DNA of 64,000 nucleotides, taken from the NCBI GenBank assembly GCA_964036315.1, contig CAXIWW010000817.1:5367501-5431500 (forward strand), written 5' to 3'. The translations under genes and the position numbers were made by a program. The notes below the pieces were generated by a model. That model did no database searches and was not told the DNA's origin. It saw only the letters and a list, made by a program, of their open reading frames with translations. Numbering within the stretch: position 1 is the first letter of the stretch; the number at the start of each line of letters is the position of its first letter. This stretch comes from Acanthosepion esculentum (lineage: Eukaryota > Mollusca > Cephalopoda > Sepiida > Sepiidae). This document shows positions 49,563 to 59,900 of this stretch, piece after piece.

Positions 49563-50974
49563 GTCCAATTGTCGGGAATTTCTTACCTTATCCATAATTA
49601 CAAAAGTTTTTTCGACACATTGAATAGAGTCGAGGCGAAATTCAAGCGTATGGGGACTTGTGTTAGCTCATTTGCGGAAATTGTCATGCGGCCCTAAACT
49701 GGGAAATCAGTCATATTTCACTTGTTTATAACTTTTTTCCAGTAAAAGAAATATTTTCAAAATGGGTATCAAATTATGTGCAATTATTTGTTTTGTCTAT
49801 GTTTACAGGTATTTTTCATTTGCCCAGATAGTAAAAAGTACTGCTTTCACCATGTGCGCGGTATGTCGTCTAACAATTTATAGCGTCCGAATTCCAGTGT
49901 GCACAATAAGACTCCATTTCTAATTTTTCTTTTTTATAGAATCCTCAAAATATTGCTGTCCAATTCTTTGGAATTTCTTGCCTTATCCATAATCACAAAA
50001 GTTTTTTCGACACCTTGAATAGAGTCGAGGCGAAATTAAACGGTATGGGGACATGTGTTAGCTCATTTGCGGAAATTGTCATGCGGATTTAAACTGGGTA
50101 ATCAGTCATATTTCACCTGTTTATAACTTTTTTCGAGTAAAAGAAATATTTTCAAAATGGGTATCAAATTGTTTGCAATTATTTGATTTGTCTATGTATA
50201 CAGGGATTTTTCATTTGGTCAGAATGTAAAAAGTACAGCTTTCACCATGTGCGCGGTATGTCGTCTGACAATTTACAGCGTCCGAATTCCAGTGTGCACA
50301 ATAAGAATGCATTTGTAATTTTTCGTTATAATAGAATCCACAAAATATTGCTGTCCAATTGTCGTGAATTTCTTGCCTTATCCATAATTACAAAAGTTTT
50401 TTCGCCACCTTTATTAGAATCTAGTCGAAATTCAACGGTATGGGGACCGTTGTTAGCTCATTTGCGGAAATTGTCATGCGGCCCTAAACTAAGAAATCAC
50501 TCATATTTCACTTGTTTATAACTTTTTTCCAGTAACAGAAATATTTTCAAAATGGGTATCAAATTGTGTGCAATTATTTGATTTGTCTATGTTTACAGGG
50601 ATTTTTCATTTGCTCAGATAGTAAAAAGTACAGCATTCACCATGTGCCCGGTATGTCGTCTGACAATTTACAGCGTCCGAATTCCAGTGTGCACAATAAG
50701 AATGCATTTGTAATTTTTCCTTTTTATACAATCCACAAAATATTGCTGTCCAATTGTCGAGAATTTCTTGCCTTATCCATAATTAAAAAAGTTTTTTCGA
50801 CACCTTGATTAGAGTCGAGTCGAAATTTTTTCGACACCTTGAATAGAGTCGAGTTGTAATTCAACGGTATGGGGACTTGTCTTATCTCATTTGCGGAAAT
50901 TGTAAGGCGGACCTAAACTGGGAAATCAGTCATATTTCACTTGTTTATAACTTTTTTCCAGTAAAAGAAATATT
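49563..50974 (-). repeat. 395-bp unit, right palindrome arm
   Basis: Inverted counterpart of 34805-35826. Partial unit 49563-49698, then units 49699-50093 (395 bp), 50094-50488 (395 bp) and 50489-50917 (429 bp, with the same 34-bp internal duplication near 50797-50865), then partial unit 50918-50974. It has one full 395-bp unit more than the left arm. Plus-strand frames of 112 codons (50183-50521) and 80 codons (50566-50808) match the minus-strand frame seen at 11610-11843. Confidence 0.93.
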
Positions 50975-50980
50975 TTTACT
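50970..50980. other. Inversion junction inside the 395-bp unit (right copy)
   Basis: CCAGTAAAAGAAATATTT runs into TTACTATCTGAGCAAATG. This is the reverse complement of the join at 34798-34810, so it is a shared, ancestral rearrangement of the two palindrome arms. Confidence 0.88.
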
Positions 50981-51069
50981 ATCTGAGCAAATGAAAAATC
51001 CCTGTAAATATAGACAAATCAAATAATTGCACACAATTTGATCTACATAAATTGACCAAATGAAAAATC
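50975..51069 (+). repeat. 395-bp unit fragment, forward orientation
   Basis: Mirror of 34711-34804: AATCCCTGTAAATATAGAC, AATTGCACACAATTTGATC, then AATTGACCAAATGAAAAATC, joined directly to CCTTACAAGCAATCTCAGG of the 60-bp satellite at 51070. Confidence 0.85.
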
Positions 51070-54048
51070 CCTTACAAGCAATCTCAGGCTGCTACAAAAC
51101 GGCATTTCCTGGCTCTTTTGTGAAAACTGCCTTACAAGCAATCTCAGGCTGATACAAGACCACACCTGCTGGCTCTTCTGTGAAAACTACGCAAAATCAA
51201 TCTCAGGCTGCTACAATCCGAATACGCCTCGCTCTTTTGTGACACCTGCCTTACAAGCAATCTCAGGCTGCTACGATCCCATTTCTCCTGGCTTTTTGTG
51301 GAAAGTGCCTTACACGCAAACATAGGATTCTACGAGCCGGTTCTCCTGGGAGATTTGTGAAAATTGCCTTACAAGCAATCTCATTCTTCTACAAGCCTAC
51401 ACCTGCTGGCACTTTTAAGACAACTGCATTACAAGCAATCTCAGGCTGCTAAAAAATCGATCTCCTGGCTCTTTCGTGACAACTGCCTTACAAGCAACGT
51501 CAGGCTGCAGCAAGCCCAATGTTCCTGGCTTTTTTGCCAATTGCCTTACAAAGTAATCCCAGGCTGCTACGAGGCGATTTCTCAAGGCTCCTTTGTGGCG
51601 ACTGCATTACAAGCAACATCAGGCTGCTACAAGATGAATTCTACTGGCTCTTTTGTGACAACTGCCTTACAAGCAATGTCAGGCTGCTCCGAGCCGACTT
51701 CTCTTGGCTCTCTTGTGCAAACTGCCTTACAAGCAATCTCAGGCTTCTACAAGCCGAATACGCCTGGCTCTTTTGTAGCAACTGCCTTACATGCAATCAC
51801 AGCAGCAAGCCCAATTCTCTTGGATTTTTGTGCCAATTTCATTACAAGCAATTCCACGCAGCTACGAGCCCGTTTACCCTGGCTTTACACGCAATCTCAG
51901 GCTTCTACAAACTTACACCTGCTCACTCTTTTTTGACAACTCCCTTACAAGCAATCTCCCGCTGCTATAGGCCCACTTCTCCGGGCTATTTGTGAAAACT
52001 GTCTTAAAAAGGAACTTAGGCTGCTACAAGCCGATTTCTCCTGCCTCTTTTGCCGCAACTGCCTTACAAGCAATCTCAGTCTGCAACAACCCGGATTCTC
52101 CTGGCTCTTTTGTGAAAACTGCCTTACAAGCAATGTCAGACTGCTACGAGCCGACTTCTCTTGACTATTTTGTGAAAACTGCCTTTCAAGCAATCTCAGT
52201 CTGCTACAAACCCACATCTCTTGTATCTTTTGTGAAAACTGTCTTACAACCAATCTCAGCCTGCTACAAGCCGAATTGGCCTCTACAAATAGACATATAC
52301 TGGCTCTTTTGTTACAACTGGCTTACAACCTATCCCAGGCTGCTACGAACCAATTTCTCCTGGCTCATTTGTGGCATCTGCCTTACAAGCATTCTCAGGC
52401 TGCAGCAATATGAATTCTCCTGGCTTTTTGTGCGAATGGCTTTACAAGCAATCCCAAGCGGCTACGAGCGGATTTCTCCTGGCGCTTTTGTGGCAACTGC
52501 CTTACAAGAAATCTCAGGCTGCTAAGAGCCGACTTCTCCTGGCGCTTTTATGACAACTGCCTTGCAAGAAATCTCCGGCTGCTACAAGCTTAATTCTCCT
52601 GGCGCTTTTGTGACAACTGCCTTACAAGCAATGTCAGGCAGCTACAAGTCGACTTCACTTGGCTCTTTTGTGAAAACTGCCTTACAAGTAATATCAGGCC
52701 GCTACAAATCGACATCTCCTGTCTCTTTTGTGACAACTGCTTTACAAGCAATCTCAGTCTTCCGCCAGGACAGTTCTCCTGACTTTTTGTGCCAATTGCC
52801 TTAAAAGCAATCCCAGGCGGCTACGTGCCGATTTCTCCTGGCTCTTTTGTGGTAACAGCCTTACAAGCAATCTCAGGCTGCTACAAGCTGAATACGCCTG
52901 GCTCTTTTGTGAAACAGTTTGCAAGCAAACTCAGGCCACTACAAATAGACATCTCCGGTCTCTTTTGTGACAACTGATTTACAAGCAATCTCAGGCTGCC
53001 GCCAGCACTGTTCTCCTGACTTTTTGTGCCAATTGCCTTAAAAGCAATCCCAAGCGGCTACTTGCCGATATCTCCTGGCTCTTTTGTGGAAACTGCCTTA
53101 CAATCAATCTCAGGGTGCTACAAGCCGAATACGCCTGGCTCTTTTGTGAAACTGCCTTGCAAGCAATCTCAGGCCGCTACAAATCGACATCTCCTGTCTC
53201 TTTTGTGACAACTGCCTTACAAGCATTCTCAGGCTGCCGCAGGTCAGTTCTCCTGACTTTTTGTGCCAATTGCCTTAAAAGCAATCCCAGGCGGCTACGT
53301 GCCGATATCTCCTGGCTCTTTTGTGGTAACTGCCTTACAAGCAATCTCAGGCTGCTATAAGCCAAATTCTCCTGGTTCTATTGTGACAACTGCCTTAAAA
53401 GCAATTTCAGTCTACAGCAAGCCGAATTCTCCTGGCTCTTTTGTGCAAATTTCCTTACAAGTTTTGTGGCAACTGCCTTACATGCAATCTCAGGCGTCTA
53501 CGAGCCTACTTATCTTGTCTCTTTTGTGAAAACTGCTTTAAATGCAACCTCAGGCTGCTACAAAACGACATCTCCTGTCTCTTTTTTAAAAAACTGCCTT
53601 ACAAGCAATCTCAGACTGCTACAAGCCGAATACGCCTGGCTCTATTGTGAAACTGCCTTACAAGCAATCTCAGATCGCTACAAATCGACATATCCTGGCT
53701 CTTTTGTGTCAACTGCCTTACAAGCAATCTCAAGCTGTCGCTAGTACAATTCTCCTGACTTAATGTGCCAATTGCCTTAAAAGCAATCCCAGGCGGCTAC
53801 GAACCGATTTCTACTGTCTCATTTGTGGCAACTGCCTTACAAGAAATCTCAGGCTACTACAAGCCGAATTCTCCTGGCTCTTTTGTGCCAATAGCCTTAC
53901 AAGCAATCCCAGGCATCTACGAGCCGACTTCTCTTGTCTCTTTTGTGAAAACGGCCTTAAAAGCAATCTCAGGCTGCTACAAAACGACATCACCTGTCTC
54001 TTTTGTTTTAAAACAGACTTACAATCAATCTCAGGTTTTCCGCTAGTC
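51070..54048 (+). repeat. 60-bp satellite, right palindrome arm, + block
   Basis: About 50 monomers by length, mirror partner of 30732-34710. The first monomer is cut (CCTTACAAGCAATCTC) at the same base as in the left arm. It lacks the left arm's 1717-bp duplication. It has an extra 237-bp block and about 480 bp more near its right end. No gene is visible. Confidence 0.95.
52789..53500 (+). repeat. 237-bp higher-order repeat, 3 copies
   Basis: The four-monomer block starts at 52789, 53026 and 53263, spacing 237 bp each. The left arm has only two at the mirror position. The coordinate-sum offset between arms changes by exactly 237 across it. Confidence 0.88.
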
Positions 54049-54055
54049 TGCTTGT
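54040..54055. other. Inversion junction in the 60-bp satellite (right copy)
   Basis: Reverse complement of the join at 30725-30740: CAGGTTTTCCGCTAGTC meets TGCTTGTAATGCAATTGGC. The unusual neighbour TTTTGTTTTAAAACAGACTT is shared by both copies. Confidence 0.92.
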
Positions 54056-56990
54056 AATGCAATTGGCACAAAAAGCTAAGAGAATTGGGATTGCTGCAGC
54101 CTGAGATTGTTTGTAAGGCAGTTGTCACAATAGAACCAGGAGAATTCGGCTTGTTGCAGCCTGAGATTGCTTGTAAGGCAGTTACCACAAAAGAGCCAGG
54201 AGAAATCCGCACGTAGCCGCCTGGGATTGCTTTTAGGGCAATTGGCACAAAAAGTTAGGAGAACAGTCCTAACAAAAGACACAAAAGAGCCAGGACATGT
54301 CGATTTGTAGCGATCTGAGATTGCTTGTAAGGCAGTTTCACAATAGAGCCAGGCGTATTCGGCTTGTAGGCGCCTGAGATTGCTTGTAAGGCAGTTTCAC
54401 AAAAGAGCCAAGATAAGTCGGCTTGTAATGAAGTTGCCACAAAAGGGCGAGGAGAAATCGGCTCGTAGCATCCTGGGATTGCATGTAAGGCAATTCGCAC
54501 AAAAAGCCAGGATAATTCTTATTGCTGCAGCCTGAGAATGCTTGTTAGGCAGATGCCACAAATGAAAGAGGAGAAATCGCTTCGTAGCAGCCTGGGATTT
54601 CTTGTAAGGCAATTATCACAACAATTTAGGAGAATTAGACTAGCGGCAGCCTGAGATTGCTTGTAAGGCAGTTGTCACAAAAGCGCCAGTAGAATTCGGC
54701 TTGTAGCAGCCTGAGATTACTTGTAAGGCAGTTTTCACATAAGAGCCAAGAGAAGTCGGCTCGTAGCCGCATGACATTGCTTGTAAGGCAGTTGTCACAA
54801 AAGCGCCAGGAGAATTCGGCTTGAAGCAGCATGAGATTTCTTGTCAGGCAATTGGCACAAAATAGCCAGGAGAATTGGGATTGCTGCTGCCAGAGATTGC
54901 TTTTAAGGCAGTTGTCACAATAGAACCAGGAGAATTCGGCTTGTAGCATCCTGAGATTGGTTGTAAGGCAGTTGTCACAAAAGAGACAGGAGATGTCGTT
55001 TTGTAGCAGCCTGATATTATTTGTAAGGCAGTTTTCACAAAAGAGCTAAGAGAAATCGGCTCGTAGCCGCCTGGGATTGCTTGTAAGCAATTCGCACAAA
55101 AAGCCAGGAGAATTCATATTGCTGCAGCCTGAGAATGCTTGTAAGGCAGATGCCACAAATGAGCCAGTAGAAATCGGTTCGTAGCAGCCTGGGATTGCTG
55201 TAAGGCAATTGGCACAAAAAGTCAGGAGAATTTTACTAGCGACAGCTTGAGATTGCTTGTAAGGCAGTTTTCAAAAAGAGTCAGGATATGTCGTTTTGTA
55301 GCGGCCTGAGATTGCTTGTAAGTCAGTTTCACAAAAGAGCCAGGAGAATTCGGCTTGCAGCAACCTCGTAGCCGCGTGGAATTGCTTGTAAGGCAATTGA
55401 CACAAAAAGCTAGGAGTATTGGGATTGCTGCAGCCTGAGATTGCTTGTAAGGCAGTTGTCACAATAGAACCAGGAGAATTCGGCTTGTAGTAGCCTGAGA
55501 TTGCTTGTAAGGCAGTTACCGCAAAAGAGCCAGAAGAAATCGGCACGTAGCCGCCTGGGATTGCTTTTTCGGCAATTGGCACAAAAAGTCAGCAGAACAG
55601 TCCTGGCGGCAGACTGAGATTGTTTGTAAGGCAGTTGCCACAAAAAGCCAGGAGATGTCGATTTCTAGCAGCCTGGGATTGCTTGTAAGGCAATTTGCAC
55701 AAAAGATCCAGGAGAATTCGTCTTGCAGCAGCCTGAGATTGCTTGTAAGGCTGTTGTCACAAAAGAGACAGGCGTATTCGGCTTGTAGCAGGCTGAGATT
55801 GATTGTAAGGCATTTTTAAAAAAAGAGACAGGAGATGTCGTTTTGTAGCAGCCTGAGATTTCTCTTAAAGCAGTTTTCACAAAAGCGACAAGAGAAGTCG
55901 GCTCGTAGACGCCTGGTATTGCTTGTAAGGCAATTTGCGCAAAAGAGCCAGGAGAATTCCGCATGCATCAGCGAGAGATTGCTTGTAAGGCAGTTGCCAC
56001 AAATGAGCCAGGAGAAATCGGATTGTAGCCGCCTGGGATTGCTTGTAAGGCAATTGGCACAAAAAGCTAGGAGAACTGGGATTGCTGCAGCCTGAGATTA
56101 CTTGTAAGGCTGTTGTCACAATAGAACCAGGAGAATTCGGCTTGTAGCAGCCTGAGATTGCTTGTAAGGCAGTTACCACAAAAGAGCCAGGAGAAATCGG
56201 CACGTAGACGCCTGGGATTGCTTTTAAGTCAATTGGCATAAAAAGTCAGGAGAACTGTCCTGGCGGCAGTCTGAAATTGCTTGTAAGGCAGTTGTCACAA
56301 AAGCGCCAGAAGAATTCGGCTTGTAGCAGCCTGAGATTACTTGTAAGGCAGTTTTCACATAAAAGCCAAGAGAAGTCGGCACGTAGCCGCATGACATTGC
56401 TTGTAAGGCTGTTGTCACAATAGAACCAGGAGAATTCGGCTTGAAGCAGCCTGAGATTGCTTGTAAGGCAGTTACCACAAAAGAGCCAGGAGAAATCGGC
56501 ACGTAGACTTCTGGGATTGCTTTTAAGTCAATTGGCATAAAAAGTCAGGAGAACTGTCCTGGCGGCAGTCTGAAATTGCTTGTAAGGCAGTTGTCACAAA
56601 AGCGCCAGAAGAATTCGGCTTGTAGCAGCCTGAGATTACTTGTAAGGCAGTTTTCACATAAAAGCCAAGAGAAGTCGGCTCGTAGCCGCATGACATTGCT
56701 TGTAAGTCAGTTGTCACAAAAGCGCCAGGAGAATTCGGCTTGAAGCAGCATGAGATTTCTTGTAAGGCAGTTGCCACAAAAGAGCCAGGATATGTCGATT
56801 TGTATCAGCCTGGGATTGCTTGTAAGGCAATTTGCACAAAAGAGCCGGGAGAATTCGTCTTGCAGCAGCCTGAGATTGCTTGTAAGGCAGTTGTCACAAA
56901 AGAGACAGGAGATGTCGACTTGTAGCGGCCTGAGATTGCTTGCAAGGCAGTTTCACAAAAGAGTCAGGCGTATTCGGCTTGTAGCAGCCT
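54049..56990 (-). repeat. 60-bp satellite, right palindrome arm, - block
   Basis: About 49 monomers by length, mirror of 28751-30731. It contains a 299-bp tandem duplication. It continues about 240 bp beyond the point where the left arm stops, then joins the 31/42-bp family at GTAGCAGCCTG/TCTCCTGGG (shared CCTG). Confidence 0.95.
56200..56790 (-). repeat. 299-bp tandem duplication in the 60-bp satellite
   Basis: The run CTGGGATTGCTTTTAAGTCA, TTGGCATAAAAAGTC, AGGAGAACTGTCCTGGCGGC, CAGAAGAATTCGG is present at about 56211 and again at about 56510. The two copies are nearly identical, offset 299 bp (five monomers). The left arm has this run once (28920-29030). Confidence 0.85.
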
Positions 56991-59900
56991 GTCTCCTGGG
57001 TGGGGGGTCGTCCGCATGGGACTTTCTGGGACTGGGGGTCGTTTGCTTCGGCCTTTCTGGGTCTGTCTCCTGGGTGGGGGTCGTCTGAGTGGGACTTTCT
57101 GGGTCTGGGGGTCGTCTGCGTGGGACATTCTGGTACTGTCTCCTGGGTGGGGGCTCGTCTGCATGGGACTTTCTTGGACTGGAGGTCGTTTGCGTGGGAT
57201 TTTCTTGGACAGTCTCCTGGGTGGGTCTCCTCTGCATGGGACTTTCTGGGACTGGGGGTCGTCTGAGTCTGACTTTCTGGGATTGTCTCCTGGGTGGGGG
57301 TCGTCAGTTTGGGACTTTCTGGGACTGTCTCCTGGGTGGGTGTTCGTCTGCGTTGGATTTTCTTGGACTGGGGGTCGTCTCCGTGGGACTTTCTGGGACT
57401 GTCTCCTGGGTGGGGGTCGTCTGCATGGGACTTCCTGGGACGGGGGGTCGTCTGCGTGGGACTTTATGGGACTGTCTCCTGGGTGGGTGTCGTCTGCGTG
57501 GGACTTTCTGGGACTGTCTCCTTGGTGAGGGTCGTCTCGGTGGGACTTTCTTGGACTGGGGGCTCGTCTGCGTGGGACATTCTGGGACTGTCTCCTGGGT
57601 GGGGGGTCGTCTGCGTGGGACTTTCTGGGACTGTCTCCTGGGTGGGTGTCGTCTGCGTGGGACTTTCTTCGACTGGGGCTCGTCTGCGTTGGACTGCGTG
57701 GCACTTTCTGTGACTGGGGGTCGTCTGCGTGGGTCTTGCTGGGACTGTCTCCTGTCTGGGTGTCGTCTGCGTGGGACTTTCTTCGACTGGGGCTCGTCTG
57801 CGTTGGACTTTCTGGGACTGTCTCCTGGGTGGGGGTCGTCTGCTTGGAATATCTGGGACTGTCTCCTGGGTGGGGTGTCGTCGGCATGGGACTTTCTGTG
57901 ACTCGGGGTCGTCTGCGTGGGTCTTTCTTGGACTCTCTCCTGGGTGGGCGGTCTTCTGCGTGGGACTTTCTGGGACTGTCAACTGGGTGGGGAGTCGTCT
58001 GCGTGGGACTTTCTGGGACTGGGGGTCGTCTACATGGGACTTTCTGGGACTGTCTCCTGGGAGGTGTTTCGTCTGCGTGGGACTTTCTGGGGCTGTCTCC
58101 TTGGTGGGGGGGTCATCTGCATGGGTCTTTCTGGGACAGTCTCCTGGGAGCGGTGTCGTCTGCGTGGGACTTTGTGGGACTGGGGGTCGTCTGCGTTGGA
58201 ATTTCTGGGACTGGATGTCGTCTGCGTGGGTCCTTCTGGGATTCTCTCCTGGGTGGGTGGTCGTCTGCGTGGGACTTTCTGGGACAGTGGTTCGTCTGCG
58301 TGGGTCTGTCTAGGACAGTCTCCTGGGTGCGGTGTCGTCTGCGTGGGACTTTGTGGGACCGGGGGTTGTCTGCGTGGGACTTTCTCGGACTGGGGGTCGT
58401 CTGCGTGGGACTTTCTGGGACTGTTTCCTGGGTGGGGGTCGTCATTTTGGGACTTTCTGGGACTGGCTCCTGGGTGGGGGGCACGTATGCGTGGGATTTT
58501 CTGTGACTGGGGGTCGTCTGCGTGGGACTTTCTGGGACTGTCTCCTGGGTGGGGGGCCGTCTGCGATGGACTTTCTGGGACTGGGGTCGTCTGCGTGGGA
58601 CTTTCTGGGACTGTTTCCTGGGTGGGGACTCGTCTGCGTGGGACTTTCTGGGACAGTGGGTCGTCTGCGTGGGTATGTCTCGGACAGTCTCCTGGGTGCG
58701 GTGTCGTCTGTGTGGGACTTTGTGGGACTGGGGGTTGTCTGCGTGGGACTTTCTGGGACTGGGGGTCGTCTGCGAGGGACTTTCTGGGACTGTCTCCTGG
58801 GTGGGGGGTCGTCTTTTTGGAACTTGCTGGGACTGGCTCCTGGGTGGGGGGCACCTCTGCGTGGGATTTTCTGTGACTGGGGGTCGTCTGCGTGGGACTT
58901 TCTGGGACTGTCTCCTGGGTGGGGGGATCTGCGTGGGACTTTTTGGGACTGGGGTCGTCTGCGTGGGACTTTCTGGGACTGGGGGACTTCTGCGTGGGAC
59001 TTTCTGGGAGTGGGGGTCGTCTGCGTGGGACTTTCTGGGACTGTCTCCTGTGTGGGGGTCGTCTGCGTGGGACTTTCTGGGACTGTCTCCTGGGTGGGGG
59101 GTCATCTGCATGGGACTTTCTGGGACTGGGGGTCGTCTGCGTGGGACTTTCTGGGATTGTCTCCTGGGTTGGGTATCGTCTTCGTGGGACATTCTGGGAC
59201 TGGGGTTCGTCTGCGTGGGACTTTCTGGGACTGGGGGTCGTCTGTGTGGGATTTTCTGTGACTGGGGGTAGTCTGCGTTGGACTTTCTGGGACGAGGGGG
59301 TCGTCTGCGTGGGACTTTCGTGGACTGGTGGTCGTCTGCGTGGGACTTTCTGAGACTGGGGGTCGTCAACGTGGGACTTTATGGGACTGTCTCCTGGGTG
59401 GGGGGTCGTCTGCTTGGTACTTTGTAGGACTGGGGGTCTTCTGCGTGGGACTTTCTGGGACTGGGGTTCATCTCCGTGGGATTTCTGGGATTGTCTCCTG
59501 GGTGCGGTGTCGTCTGCGTGGGACTTTCTGGGACAGGGGTCGTCTGCGTGGGACTTTCTGGGACTGTGGGTCGTCTACGTGGGACATTCTGGGACTGGGG
59601 GTCATCTGCGTGGGACTTTCTGTGACTGTCTCCTGGGTGCGGGGTCGTCTGCGTGGGACTTTCTGGGACTGTCTCCTGGGTGGAGGGTTGTCTGTTTGGG
59701 ACTTTCTGGGACTGTCTCCTGTGTGGGGGTCGTCTGCACGGGACTTCCTAGGACGGGGGTCGTCTGTGTGGGACTTTCTGGTAATGGGGCTCGTCTGCGT
59801 GGGTCTTTCTGGGACTGTCTCCTGGGTGGGGGTTCGTCTGCGTTGGACTTTCTGGGACTGTCTCATGCGTGGGGGGTCGTCAGCGTGGGACTTTCTGGGA

